Source of the DNA: Noviherbaspirillum humi | GTDB taxonomy: Bacteria; Pseudomonadota; Gammaproteobacteria; Burkholderiales; Burkholderiaceae_D | Direction: 5' to 3' | Length of the DNA: 64,000 nt | NCBI RefSeq assembly: GCF_900188095.1 | Contig: NZ_FZOT01000007.1 | Coordinates: 1 to 64,000, forward strand | Shown: piece by piece, positions 51,255 to 60,170 of the stretch | How positions within the stretch are numbered: position 1 is the stretch's first letter | Layout: each line of letters opens with the position of its first letter | Notes under the pieces: model-generated | The model's input: only the letters and a program-made list of their open reading frames with translations | Databases searched by the model: none | What the model was told of the DNA's origin: nothing | Translations under genes and position numbers: made by a program

Positions 51255-51269
51255 GGCACAACCAGTGCC
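51255..51269. promoter_or_regulatory. Candidate PrsR enhancer site (inverted repeat)
   Basis: GGCAC-AACCA-GTGCC is a perfect 5-5-5 inverted repeat, centred about 105 bases upstream of the -24 element. That is a normal distance for an enhancer-binding protein of sigma-54. A second dyad (ATGTT-TG-AACAT, 51188-51199) lies closer. The known PrsR recognition sequence is not available to me, so assignment is tentative. Confidence 0.35.
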
Positions 51270-51440
51270 TCAGCCAAAATCAGGAAGCACCTTGAGACTT
51301 CACTTGTAATCGTATCTGCGCGATCGCTTTTTACTTAGCCTCATGCTGCGCCTCGATAACTCATGATTTGCCGGCCCGGATGCACATGGGCCAAGACCTT
51401 CCCCCACGATTCTTCCTTCTTACGCGGTGTATCCTTCCTG

Positions 51441-54221
51441 TTAGAGGCTTTCCTTTAACAAGCGCTGTGCGTCAGCGGCACCTGCGAAATGTTGACCGGA
51501 TTTCACTACCTGCTCCATTTCGTTACGTGCAGCTGCCTTGTCTCCCGATTTCAACAGCGCCATTGCGAGGTGATATCGAATTTCAGCCGAATTGGGGTTC
51601 GCTGCAACCGCTTCCTTAAGCTTCGGCAGTCCTTGAGCAACGTCCCCCTGCTCGACCAGTATCCAGCCTAGCGTGTCGGCGACATCAGCACTCTTCGGAG
51701 CGAGTCCATACGCTTTTTTCGCATAGTCGAGCGCACCAGGCAGTTTTTCCTCATGCATGGCGGATGCAAGGTTGTTGAGCGTCACAACGTTCTTGGGATC
51801 GACAGCCAGGACGCGCTGAAACTGGGCAATCGCCTCCTTGTTCCGCTTGTTCGCCAAATCCATATTGGCCAGATGCAGGCGAACCTGCACATCGTTTGGA
51901 TGATCCTTGAACCACCGGTCGAGGCGGGCCTCGGCTTCCTTCTGGTTGCCTGCCTGCTGCCATGTCTGGCTTGCCCTGACCAAAAGCGGCGCGGTCTTGC
52001 CGACTGCAAAAGCTTGATCGAATGCCTTTGCCGCGGACGCCGGCTGGCCTTGGGCCAGCAGGGCATCGCCTTCAAGCGCGTAACCGGCTGGCGACTTTTC
52101 ATGCTGTTTCTGAAGCTGTCGTGCGGCCTTCAGAACCTGGTCGTATCGCTTGGCCTTCATGTCCAGTGCGGATTGAACCAGCTGGGCTTCAATCAGGTCT
52201 GGCTGCAAGGTCAAGGCCTTGGCCGCCGCGTCGGCTGCGGCTGCATCGTTGCGGCCGGCGAGATTGAGCGTGGCGATTTGCACCTGCACCATGGCCGACG
52301 TCGGCTGCAGCACCGCCAGCTTGCCATAGGTGGAAAGCGCCGCTTCCCGATCGCCGGTGGCAAGCTGGGACCGCGCCAGGAAATCCAGCAATTCCGGGTT
52401 CGAGGGGTGCAGCGATTGCAGGTTGCGGGCCGTGTTCAGCGCCTTCTGGCCGTCGCCCAGGCGCAATTGATGCGCAGCCAGCAGCATCGATGGCTTGATG
52501 TCGTCGGGATTTTCCTTGACCGCCTTTTCAAGCCAGGCGATTGCCGCCTCCGGCTTGTTCTCGGCGATGGCGATATCAGCCAGTGCCGCCATGGCTTGGA
52601 AATTCTTTTTATCCTTGGCCAGCAGCGTCTCGAAGCGTTTTTTCGCTGCATCGACCTTGTTATCGCCCAGGTCCAGCTTGGCGAGGCTGGCCGCTGCCGG
52701 GAAGAAGGTGGACTCCAGCGACAACGCCTTTTCGAAATTGGCGCGTGCGGCCGGCAGGTCGCGCTTGGCGAGGTAGATGTTTCCCTTCAGGTTCGCGACG
52801 ACCGGATTGCTGGCATGTTCCTTTTCCATCCCCTGCACCGCCGCCAGCGCCTGATCGTATTGTTTCAGCCTGAGATGGGTCATGGCCAGCATGACCCCGG
52901 CCTTGGTCGTCTTGGCATCCAGCGTGGCTGCGGTTTCGAGTTCGGCAATGGCGCGGCGCTCCTCGCCTTGGGCCAGTCGGCTCATGCCCAACGCGGTGTG
53001 CAGGGGCGCGGTCTTTGGCGCCAGCGCGGTGGCTCGCTCGTAGTATTCGGTCGCCCTGGAAAAGTTTTGCAGGCGCATTTGCGCTTCGCCTGCCTGCGCC
53101 AACAGCTGCGCATCGTCCGGCGATTTTTTGAGCGCTGCGTCGATGACCGACACCGCCCGGCTGGCTTGCCCGTTCTGCAGCAGCGCCGATGCCAGCAGCT
53201 TGGCGGCATAAAGATTATTGGGGTCCTTTTCCAGCACCTTCTTCAGGTGCTGCTCGGCCTGCTGAGTGGCGCCGAGCTTGAGGTTGACCACTCCGGACAG
53301 CAGCACCGCCGGCATGTATTCGGGAGCGCGCCGTAGAACCTGCAGCAGCGTTTCATTGGCCGCCGCCGTCTTGTCTTCCGAATAACTCAGCAGCGCTTCG
53401 CCATACAGGGCAAGGATGTTGTCAGGCGCCGTCTTCTTCGCGGCATCCAGCGACGCACGGGCTTCGCTGAACTTCTTCTGATTGATGAACAGCAGCGATT
53501 TCTGCAAATGGGCGACAAGCGTGTTCGGGTTGATGGCGATGGCCCGGTCGTACGCAGCCAAGGCTTCCGTGGCCTGGCCTTGGAGGCGGTGGATGTCGCC
53601 CTTGAACAGCCAAACTTCGACATTCTGCGCGTTTGCTTCTGCCGCCTGGCCTGCCAGCCGGCTTGCTACTTCCGGCTGGCGCTCCAGCAGCGCCAGCTTG
53701 GCCAGCCCGATCATGGCCGCGGCATGGTCCGGCTTGGCAGCCAATGCCGATTCGAAGGCTGATCGCGCTGCCGCCTTGTTAGTCAGGGCCAAATAGGCAT
53801 TGCCGCGCAGTGTCTGGAACAACGGATCAGCACCGGGCGCATTGGCCAGCTCATCGATGACTTTCTGATACTGGCCTTGCGCCAGCAGTGCGTTAGCCAG
53901 AACCGGCAAGGCCTGAGCCGCATCGGCTCCCAGGCTCAGCGCCTTCCTGGCTTCCTTTTCAGCCGAGGCGAAGTCACCCGTCTGCTCGTACACCTGTGCC
54001 AGCAATAACCTCGCTTGCATGTGATCTGCATTCTTCTGCAATACATTCTTCAGCTGGATTACCGCCGCCTTGTCGTCGCCACTTTGGTGATACTTGCGGG
54101 CGTCTGCCATCAACCCGTCTTCCGATTGGAAGCGATCGCAGCCTGCCAGAACGCTACCGAGCAGGATCGTGGTCGAGATGGCTGCCACCCCGAATCGTTG
54201 TTTGACACTCTTTTTGCGCAT
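51441..54221 (-). CDS. prsT: XrtA/PEP-CTERM system TPR-repeat lipoprotein PrsT
   Basis: A 926-residue lipoprotein. The signal peptide ends LLGSVLAGC (lipobox Cys at about 28). Throughout the rest are tetratricopeptide repeats of 34 residues (for example ADHMQARLLLAQVYEQTGDFASAEKEARKAL), roughly 22-24 copies. Such proteins hold multi-protein complexes, and PrsT is a constant member of XrtA loci, co-conserved with PrsK/PrsR. It probably sits on the periplasmic face of a membrane as a scaffold for EPS export. Upstream is a divergent 318-base region shared with the acyl carrier protein gene. Confidence 0.93.
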   Translation of the reverse strand: MRKKSVKQRFGVAAISTTILLGSVLAGCDRFQSEDGLMADARKYHQSGDDKAAVIQLKNVLQKNADHMQARLLLAQVYEQTGDFASAEKEARKALSLGADAAQALPVLANALLAQGQYQKVIDELANAPGADPLFQTLRGNAYLALTNKAAARSAFESALAAKPDHAAAMIGLAKLALLERQPEVASRLAGQAAEANAQNVEVWLFKGDIHRLQGQATEALAAYDRAIAINPNTLVAHLQKSLLFINQKKFSEARASLDAAKKTAPDNILALYGEALLSYSEDKTAAANETLLQVLRRAPEYMPAVLLSGVVNLKLGATQQAEQHLKKVLEKDPNNLYAAKLLASALLQNGQASRAVSVIDAALKKSPDDAQLLAQAGEAQMRLQNFSRATEYYERATALAPKTAPLHTALGMSRLAQGEERRAIAELETAATLDAKTTKAGVMLAMTHLRLKQYDQALAAVQGMEKEHASNPVVANLKGNIYLAKRDLPAARANFEKALSLESTFFPAAASLAKLDLGDNKVDAAKKRFETLLAKDKKNFQAMAALADIAIAENKPEAAIAWLEKAVKENPDDIKPSMLLAAHQLRLGDGQKALNTARNLQSLHPSNPELLDFLARSQLATGDREAALSTYGKLAVLQPTSAMVQVQIATLNLAGRNDAAAADAAAKALTLQPDLIEAQLVQSALDMKAKRYDQVLKAARQLQKQHEKSPAGYALEGDALLAQGQPASAAKAFDQAFAVGKTAPLLVRASQTWQQAGNQKEAEARLDRWFKDHPNDVQVRLHLANMDLANKRNKEAIAQFQRVLAVDPKNVVTLNNLASAMHEEKLPGALDYAKKAYGLAPKSADVADTLGWILVEQGDVAQGLPKLKEAVAANPNSAEIRYHLAMALLKSGDKAAARNEMEQVVKSGQHFAGAADAQRLLKESL

Positions 54222-54539
54222 GACGCTACTCCCCTGCTGGTTTAGGTCGCCTTTTCGGCGCTGTCTTGACTTTATCGGCCGACTGGACCGGGTATCGACC
54301 CATCTTGATTGACGGATGAATCGCTATGTGTGAGGTGGCAATCGCCTGCCTTGGCTATTAGGTCCGCCCGTTCTTCGGCGACGGCCGAACGCCAGCGGGA
54401 CGGTTCGGTGTGGCAGATTGACGCAGGCGAGATCTTTTCCATTAAACTGTTTCCTATTCCCAACATACCAGAGGTTACTATATCGGTCGTGCTTCGCCAA
54501 GCCGGTTACCATGCCGTCCGATTCTTCCTCGACTTCTTC
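54222..54539. other. 318-base divergent region between prsT and the ACP gene
   Basis: GC-rich, with a 6-bp hairpin (TTCGGC/GCCGAA around 54374-54391). An open frame runs through it into the ACP gene but has no ACP character. A TTGACG with ATTAAA 17 bases on could be a weak promoter for the ACP gene, and no sigma-54 element was found. Confidence 0.35.
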
Positions 54540-54815
54540 ATGACTACGACCGCCGATCTCGATCCTGGCTTGTTAGCCCAGGTTGGAACCCTCCTTGTCC
54601 ATGTGCTCGGGCTGCAGAAGGATGAATGCGCGCTGCGCGCAGAAACACCGTTGCTGCATCATCTCCCGCAGCTCGACTCGATGGGCGTCATGCAGCTGCT
54701 GACGGCGCTGGAGGAACAATTCGGCATCGCCGTCGACGATTCCGATATCAGTAGCGCCACGTTCGAGACTCTCGGCAGCCTGACCGCTTACGTTGCCGCG
54801 GCTCGGCAAGCGTGA
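54540..54815 (+). CDS. Acyl carrier protein, exosortase A system-associated
   Basis: 91 residues with a four-helix ACP pattern. The phosphopantetheine attachment is Ser47 in QLDSMGVMQLL, followed by LEEQFGIAVDDSDIS and FETLGSLTAYV. The ATG at 54540 gives a normal ACP length, while the longer frame upstream is not ACP-like. It would carry the acyl group made by the ligase at 3.2-4.8 kb. The stop codon is one base before the start of the next gene. Confidence 0.9.
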   Translation: MTTTADLDPGLLAQVGTLLVHVLGLQKDECALRAETPLLHHLPQLDSMGVMQLLTALEEQFGIAVDDSDISSATFETLGSLTAYVAAARQA

Positions 54816-54816
54816 C

Positions 54817-55653
54817 ATGTCGCCCCGGCAGGCCCCCTCCCCCGAGCCCTTTTTCCTGCCGGTCGGCGCAGGCTATCGTTTCTGCCTCTATCATCCGCCG
54901 CACGCCATCTCTCGCTATCGCGGCGCGGTGCTGCATGTGCCGCCGTTTGGCGAGGAGCTCAATCGGGCGCGGCGCGTGTCGGCGCTGCAGGCACGCGCAC
55001 TGGCCAGCCTCGGCTTCGCCGTACTGCAAATCGACCTCCTGGGATGCGGCGACAGCAGTGGCGTGCTGGCAGAGGCAACTTGGCCGGACTGGCTCCGCGA
55101 TCTCGATATCGCTGTGGACTGGTTACGCCAGCGCCACGGCGGGCCGCTGACGCTCTGGGGCGTGAGGCTCGGCGCACTGCTCGCGCTCGATTTTGCGCAA
55201 CGGAGCGGCGCAGTGGATACCCTGCTGCTATGGCAGCCGGTATTGCAGGGACAGGGCTTCATCAACCAGCTCCTGCGCCTGCAACTCGCCACGGAGGTCA
55301 CGGCCGGACCATCCGGCAACCGCCTCAATACGGCGGCACTGAGGGCGGAGCTGGCCCGCGGCCGCTCTCTTGAAATAGTGGGGTACGCGCTTACGCCGGA
55401 AATAGCGGCTGCAATCGATGCGCTGGATGGATCCGCGTTCACGCTTGCCAACACTACCATTCATTGGATCGAGATCGGCGGTGCGGCGGTTACCGCGCTG
55501 GCCCCGGCCCGCCAAGTCTTGGTGGAGCGATACCTGGTTAACGGCACGCCAGTCCAGGTGCACCATGCCGCCTGCGCGCCGTTCTGGTCGGTATTGGAGC
55601 CGGGAGATTGCAACGCCGTGATGCAGGCAACCGAAATGGCCTTGGCGACTTGA
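54817..55653 (+). CDS. Hydrolase 2, exosortase A system-associated
   Basis: A 278-residue alpha/beta-hydrolase-fold protein. It has GAVLHVPPFGEELNRARR, AVLQIDLLGCGDSSG and the nucleophile-elbow region LWGVRLGALLALD. At the elbow the sequence is G-V-R-L-G: Arg117 takes the place of the usual Ser. The fold is kept, but a classical Ser-His-Asp mechanism is not possible. It may be a binding partner or use another chemistry. It follows the ACP gene by one base and precedes hydrolase 1 by one base. Confidence 0.85.
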   Translation: MSPRQAPSPEPFFLPVGAGYRFCLYHPPHAISRYRGAVLHVPPFGEELNRARRVSALQARALASLGFAVLQIDLLGCGDSSGVLAEATWPDWLRDLDIAVDWLRQRHGGPLTLWGVRLGALLALDFAQRSGAVDTLLLWQPVLQGQGFINQLLRLQLATEVTAGPSGNRLNTAALRAELARGRSLEIVGYALTPEIAAAIDALDGSAFTLANTTIHWIEIGGAAVTALAPARQVLVERYLVNGTPVQVHHAACAPFWSVLEPGDCNAVMQATEMALAT

Positions 55654-55654
55654 C

Positions 55655-56491
55655 ATGTCAACTTATCAAGAAAACGTCGTAACGTTCCGCTGTCACGATG
55701 CGAGCTTATATGGCATCGTCAGCCGACCGGTTGCATGCAGCGAACGCGGCGTGCTCGTCATCGTCGGCGGTCCGCAATACCGGGTCGGCGCTCATCGGCA
55801 ATTCACGCTCCTGGCAAGGGCGCTGGCTACGAACGGCATCCCGGTGATGCGCTTCGATTATCGTGGCATGGGCGATAGCGATGGTGAAACGCAAGGCTTC
55901 AATGACATTCAGGACGACTTGCGGGCCGCCGTCGATGCCTTCATGCAGGCCGTTCCCGCAGTCAGGGAAGTGGTGCTGTGGGGACTGTGCGATGCCGCTT
56001 CGGCAGCCTGCCTGCATGGCCCTGGTGACAAGCGGATCACCGGGATGATATTGATCAATCCATGGGTACGCACGGAAACCAGCCAGGCCCGCGCTTACCT
56101 GAAGCACTACTACTTGCGCCGGTTCGTCACCGGGGCATTCTGGCGTAAAGTCGTGACCGGCAAATTTGGCTATCGGTCGGCGCTGGAATCTTTGGGCGCC
56201 AATCTCGCGAAAGTGATGGAACGCCAGCCGCAGAAGTCGAAGCCCTTGCCGGAATTGATGTACGACGGTTTGGCGCGGTTCGGCGGCCGGCTACTCATCA
56301 TTACCAGTGGCAGCGACCTGACGGCGCAGGAATTCGAAGATACGGTAAGCGCATCGAGCGCCTGGCAGCAGCTGCTCGACCGCGAAGGCGTCGAGCGGCG
56401 GCGACTGCCCGATGCCGATCACACCTTCTCCCGCCAGGCATGGCGCGACCAGGTGGCGCTTTGGTGCCAGCAGTGGTTAGCCCAGCGGTAG
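55655..56491 (+). CDS. Hydrolase 1, exosortase A system-associated
   Basis: A 278-residue alpha/beta-hydrolase-fold protein. It has VLVIVGGPQYRVGAHRQFTLLARAL, MRFDYRGMGDSDG and the elbow VVLWGLCDAASAACL, with Cys112 at the nucleophile position. A His is in PDADHTFSR near the C-terminus. Cys in place of Ser recalls acyltransferases and thioesterases that go through a thioester. With ACP and acyl-CoA ligase genes in the locus, acyl transfer is plausible. Its 3' end overlaps the convergent GNAT gene by 15 bases. Confidence 0.87.
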   Translation: MSTYQENVVTFRCHDASLYGIVSRPVACSERGVLVIVGGPQYRVGAHRQFTLLARALATNGIPVMRFDYRGMGDSDGETQGFNDIQDDLRAAVDAFMQAVPAVREVVLWGLCDAASAACLHGPGDKRITGMILINPWVRTETSQARAYLKHYYLRRFVTGAFWRKVVTGKFGYRSALESLGANLAKVMERQPQKSKPLPELMYDGLARFGGRLLIITSGSDLTAQEFEDTVSASSAWQQLLDREGVERRRLPDADHTFSRQAWRDQVALWCQQWLAQR

Positions 56492-57571
56492 GGCTCGCCG
56501 CAGCCGCTTGATTGCGCTTTTTCCCAGGTTCAATGCTGCGGCAAGGCGTCCGCGCCAGGTTCTCAGGTTGTACGCCATGACGCCCCACCGCTCCCGTCGG
56601 TGCGACATCCAGTCGCGCTTGTAGACTTCATCGCCGGTCAAGTAATCGACTTCCGCCACTGCGTCGACATCGATCACATGCTGCATCAGGCGGGAGGTCA
56701 GCACCGATCCGACGGACAGCTTGGCGAAGCGTTCGTCGTAAGCGAGCTTATAAATCGAGGCGGTACGATTCTGGACAATCCATAACTGCGCTGCGGCGGG
56801 TTCGCCGTCGATATAGGCGACGCCCAGGCGCAGCCATCCACGCACCGCACACAGCCGGATAAGCGACGGCATGAAGTCGGGGTGAGGCTCCGACTGCTTC
56901 CAGCTCGCCGCGTAGACGCTGCTGTAGGCGCGGATACCTTCGTCGATATCCTCCACCGTTTGCAGGATGCGGATGTCCAGCGCATGTGCCGCCGCAAGCT
57001 GGTTCGAGCGGCGGCGAACGGTATTTCGCAAGCGGGATGGCAGTGTGTCGAAGTACTGTTGGAAGGTGCGCCCCTCGACTGGCAAATACCAGTTGCCGAA
57101 GCAAAAATAGCGCTGAACCGCCATGCCGGCGCTGCGAAGGGCCTGCTCCAGCGTAGCGGTAAGGGTGGAGTCCCCCGCCAGCGGGCGGAAGTCGACGATG
57201 TCCCAACGCGGACGCTCCGCCGCGATAAAGCCGGCCAGCCGCGGCAATGCGTCAAGGGCGGCTTGGGAAGTCGCCAGGGGAGCATACAGCGAGCTGTAGT
57301 AATTGCTCAGACTCTGCAACCGTCTGGTGCCAGACCGCGCGGATAGCTTCGCATGGCACATCGGCAGCAGCATCAACGGATCGCCGGATGGCGCAGCAAT
57401 CGCATAGACGCGCGTCTGCATAGCGGCGTCGAGTCCCGTTCGGCTCAGATTATCGAACCAGGCATGGCTGAGAAAGAAGCTTGTCGCTTCATCGTCCTTG
57501 CACAGCGCTTGCAGCGGCGATGGCAGTTGCTGCAGCGTGTCGTACACGCGGATGTCGGCTAAGGTTGACAT
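56477..57571 (-). CDS. GNAT/CelD-BcsL-like acetyltransferase family protein
   Basis: A 364-residue protein with the long double-GNAT layout of the CelD/BcsL and FemAB-like group. It has an N-terminal SFFLSHAWFDNLSR, a central YSSLYAPL, RNTVRRRSNQL and a C-terminal domain with RLGVAYIDGEPAAAQLWIV, YKLAYDERFAKLSVGSVLTSRL and EVDYLTGDEVYKRDWM. Members occur in EPS operons and transfer acyl or amino acid groups. The start overlaps the end of the upstream beta-helix gene by 13 bases, so the two are co-transcribed. Confidence 0.82.
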   Translation of the reverse strand: MSTLADIRVYDTLQQLPSPLQALCKDDEATSFFLSHAWFDNLSRTGLDAAMQTRVYAIAAPSGDPLMLLPMCHAKLSARSGTRRLQSLSNYYSSLYAPLATSQAALDALPRLAGFIAAERPRWDIVDFRPLAGDSTLTATLEQALRSAGMAVQRYFCFGNWYLPVEGRTFQQYFDTLPSRLRNTVRRRSNQLAAAHALDIRILQTVEDIDEGIRAYSSVYAASWKQSEPHPDFMPSLIRLCAVRGWLRLGVAYIDGEPAAAQLWIVQNRTASIYKLAYDERFAKLSVGSVLTSRLMQHVIDVDAVAEVDYLTGDEVYKRDWMSHRRERWGVMAYNLRTWRGRLAAALNLGKSAIKRLRRALPLG

Positions 57572-59025
57572 GCTTTGGAGGAGGTTGATGCCTTATCAAC
57601 GACTTGCTGCGTCCGGAGGCCTAGGCAGCGCGCAGCGCTTTCCATCCCCTTATCGCTGTCTTCACGCTGAACGCGTGACGTCAGACCGGCTAGGACGCCG
57701 CGATCGTCAAACTGACGTCGTACTGGATGCCAGCCGAGGAACAAGCCCAGTCCACTCGTGGTGTCGTTATCGGCGGACCGGAGGAGTGCTCCGTCGCGCT
57801 GGCGAATCGTTCCATCGACCTGGTTGCCGCTGATTTCTGCGCTGCTCTGGGCAAACCGGACTGCGATGCCGGCGGTATCAATCAGGACATTCTGTCGGAC
57901 CTGGCTTTGGGCCGCCTTGTTGAGATAAATGCCGTCGTCGGAACAATGGGCGATAAGGTTTTCGCGGATCACGCTTTCCTGCTGCTCGGTGATGCAACGG
58001 CCGTCACGGCAGAAAGCGCTGCCCGTACCGCCGCCGCCCAGCGACAAACCCACCCGCTGCATTGCTGGCGCCCTGAGCTTGTCTTCGCACAGGACGAGAT
58101 TCTGCTCCATTCGGTTGTGCGACCCCGCTCCTTTCACGAAGGCGCCATAGCTGATCTGATTTCCCTGTGCCTTCACGAAGTCACTGATGAGGTTCCGGCG
58201 AATCGTCCAATGGCTGGCGGCAACGAGATCGATGGGCGTGACGGGATTGTCGGTATTGCGGACGGCAAGGTTGGTCAGCGTATTGCCTTCGATCGACCCA
58301 TGGTCGGGAAAGTCGGCGCCTGCTCCGTTGATCTTGATATGCGCATTGAAGTCGCTGATGACGTTATTCCGCGCGATGAAATGATGTGCTTTGCCGACGA
58401 CATGGATAGCATGCTCGCACCTTGAGTGGTCCTGGCATGTTCCCTCGATATTCAGATTCTCGAAACGCCAGTGCGGTGCCGACACGCGGAACCCCTCGAC
58501 CATATCCAGTTTCAGGAAGACGGTACCGAGCCGATCCGCCCTCACCCAGATCGGAGCGGACGGCTCACCGACGCGGCTGGCGGAAACCGCCGTACCACTG
58601 AAACGATATTCTCCGGGCATGAAGGTGATGGCGTCGCCCGGACGAGCCTCCGCGATAGCCCGAATCGCCTCGGCGGAGGAATTGACGAAGATGGTTTGGC
58701 GTGCACCGATCCGGTCTTCCTTCAACGGGATCGCATCGACTGCTGCTCCGACCTGCATGGCCTGCGCTGTCACCCGGACGTCGCCCTTGCGGTCCTGCGC
58801 AGTGAAGAATTTCGACACGCCACCGGCAAGCGCCGTGACGACGGTATTGTGGCCCGCAGCACGGTGCTCGATGTAGCGCGCAAGCTGTCGTGGCGGGACG
58901 TCGATGCTGTTAACCGCAAGGACGACACTGGCTGCCATGATGCCGACGCCGAGCGCAACCGCCGTGTAGGGATTGATCCATTGCCGATGGCGACGCGCCT
59001 TGCGCTTGAAAAGTGTCTTAGTCAT
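57559..59025 (-). CDS. Right-handed parallel beta-helix protein (membrane-anchored)
   Basis: A 488-residue protein with an N-terminal uncleaved-signal-like membrane helix (about 20-43). A domain of Asn/Ile-rich rungs follows, such as ENLNIEGT, HHFIARNNVISDFNAHIKI, IEGNTLTNLA, VIRENLIAHCSDDGIYLNKA and VRQNVLIDTA. This is the polysaccharide-lyase 6 or NosD-like beta-helix type. It is a third possible glycan-acting protein in the locus, though no catalytic triad was seen. The last 60 residues (after LGWHPVRRQF) look unlike the helix, and could be normal variation or a late frameshift. Confidence 0.82.
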   Translation of the reverse strand: MTKTLFKRKARRHRQWINPYTAVALGVGIMAASVVLAVNSIDVPPRQLARYIEHRAAGHNTVVTALAGGVSKFFTAQDRKGDVRVTAQAMQVGAAVDAIPLKEDRIGARQTIFVNSSAEAIRAIAEARPGDAITFMPGEYRFSGTAVSASRVGEPSAPIWVRADRLGTVFLKLDMVEGFRVSAPHWRFENLNIEGTCQDHSRCEHAIHVVGKAHHFIARNNVISDFNAHIKINGAGADFPDHGSIEGNTLTNLAVRNTDNPVTPIDLVAASHWTIRRNLISDFVKAQGNQISYGAFVKGAGSHNRMEQNLVLCEDKLRAPAMQRVGLSLGGGGTGSAFCRDGRCITEQQESVIRENLIAHCSDDGIYLNKAAQSQVRQNVLIDTAGIAVRFAQSSAEISGNQVDGTIRQRDGALLRSADNDTTSGLGLFLGWHPVRRQFDDRGVLAGLTSRVQREDSDKGMESAARCLGLRTQQVVDKASTSSKACQP

Positions 59026-59051
59026 TGCTCAATCGGCCGAGGCCGCCAGTT

Positions 59052-59834
59052 TCAAACGAGATCAGCCAATTCATCACGGATCAAAGCCATCCACTCGTAA
59101 GTCGCATAGTATGACTGCCAAAGGTTTTCAGCCGTTGGCAGGAGATCGAACAGGTTCAGTTTGGCTTCGCTGAAGAATATGGTCGGTGCCGGCACCACGT
59201 CGAAACCGGCGGCGCGAAACCGCTGTTCCGAACGCGTCATGTGCATCGCATCAGTCACCAGCAAAATGCGCCGAATTCCCTCGGGCTTCAACATTCGCGC
59301 TGAATAAATCGCGTTTTCGGCCGTGGTTTCCGAAGCGGGTTCCACCCACTTCACCGGGATCGTGAACTGCTGTTGCAATGACTTGGCCATGGCAACGGCT
59401 TTCGGCTTGAGCTGGCCGTCCGATGAACCATTGCCTCCTGAGACAAGAATGGGCAAGCCGGTGTCATGGTAAAGCTTGGCGGCGTAATGCAAGCGTGCCA
59501 GCGCAACATAATCGGGGATCTCCTCCCCGCCGAATTCGGGGGCGTAAGCATATCGCCCTGCTGCAAGGACCACGATTGCCTGCGCCCCGGTATTCGTCGT
59601 TTCGCGCAAGGCGTTGGCGCGCAGTTCCAGCGGCCGCACCAGCAGATATGCGCCCAGGCCGGTACACAGAAAATACAAGCCTATGGCTGCTGCAGTGGCG
59701 AGCATGCGCGCGGGACGCGGCCATCGAATTCGCAGCGCGATGGCCAAAACCATGATTAAAAAAAGACCGGCGGGAGGCAGAAGCAATATGCGGACAAGCT
59801 GCGACAACGTTGAAAAACTATCATCCATGCTCAC
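59052..59834 (-). CDS. YdcF family protein (DUF218)
   Basis: A 260-residue protein. Two N-terminal membrane helices precede a DUF218 domain: AIVVLAAGRYAYAPEFGGEE, LVSGGNGS, WVEPASETTAENAIYSA and LLVTDAMHMTRSEQRF. The conserved pattern is that of ElyC/SanA/YdcF, which are linked to envelope polysaccharide metabolism. It lies 26 bases upstream of the beta-helix gene on the same strand and is the likely first gene of that three-gene operon. Confidence 0.88.
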   Translation of the reverse strand: MSMDDSFSTLSQLVRILLLPPAGLFLIMVLAIALRIRWPRPARMLATAAAIGLYFLCTGLGAYLLVRPLELRANALRETTNTGAQAIVVLAAGRYAYAPEFGGEEIPDYVALARLHYAAKLYHDTGLPILVSGGNGSSDGQLKPKAVAMAKSLQQQFTIPVKWVEPASETTAENAIYSARMLKPEGIRRILLVTDAMHMTRSEQRFRAAGFDVVPAPTIFFSEAKLNLFDLLPTAENLWQSYYATYEWMALIRDELADLV

Positions 59835-60170
59835 CCATTCGCCGTGTTGTAATGATTCTCACCTTTGCATGCGCCGATTGGGCACCGCAAATTTTTTAGA
59901 CTTTTAGTGTCAAACCCTTGTCCCGCTACCGAAGACCGGTGAGACGTCAATGACACGATGCACCCATGCGTTTCTGACGCGCTTGAATGTTCCGCAGCGC
60001 AACTGAAAATTGTAACGCAGAGCAAAATGAATTGAGCGCTAACTTTTGCTTCGGCACTATTGTCAGGCAGGCAGAAGAAAGCCGCTTCCCTGATTGATGC
60101 AGCGCAAAAACGGGAATGCTCGGCAAATGCGCTGTCCAAATGAGTTATATGCGCCCCGAAAGGAAATGAC
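59835..60170. other. 336-base spacer between ydcF-like and a small membrane-protein gene
   Basis: No gene recognised. A minus-strand frame crosses it without family features. TTGAGC with CACTAT 17 bases later, about 75 bases upstream of the gene at 60171, is a weak plus-strand promoter candidate. TTGACA on the minus strand lacks a good -10. Confidence 0.3.

Noticed and set aside
51753-53336. 527-codon plus-strand frame
   Set aside because: It is the mirror of the highly repetitive TPR gene prsT; GC-rich repeats leave long open frames on both strands.
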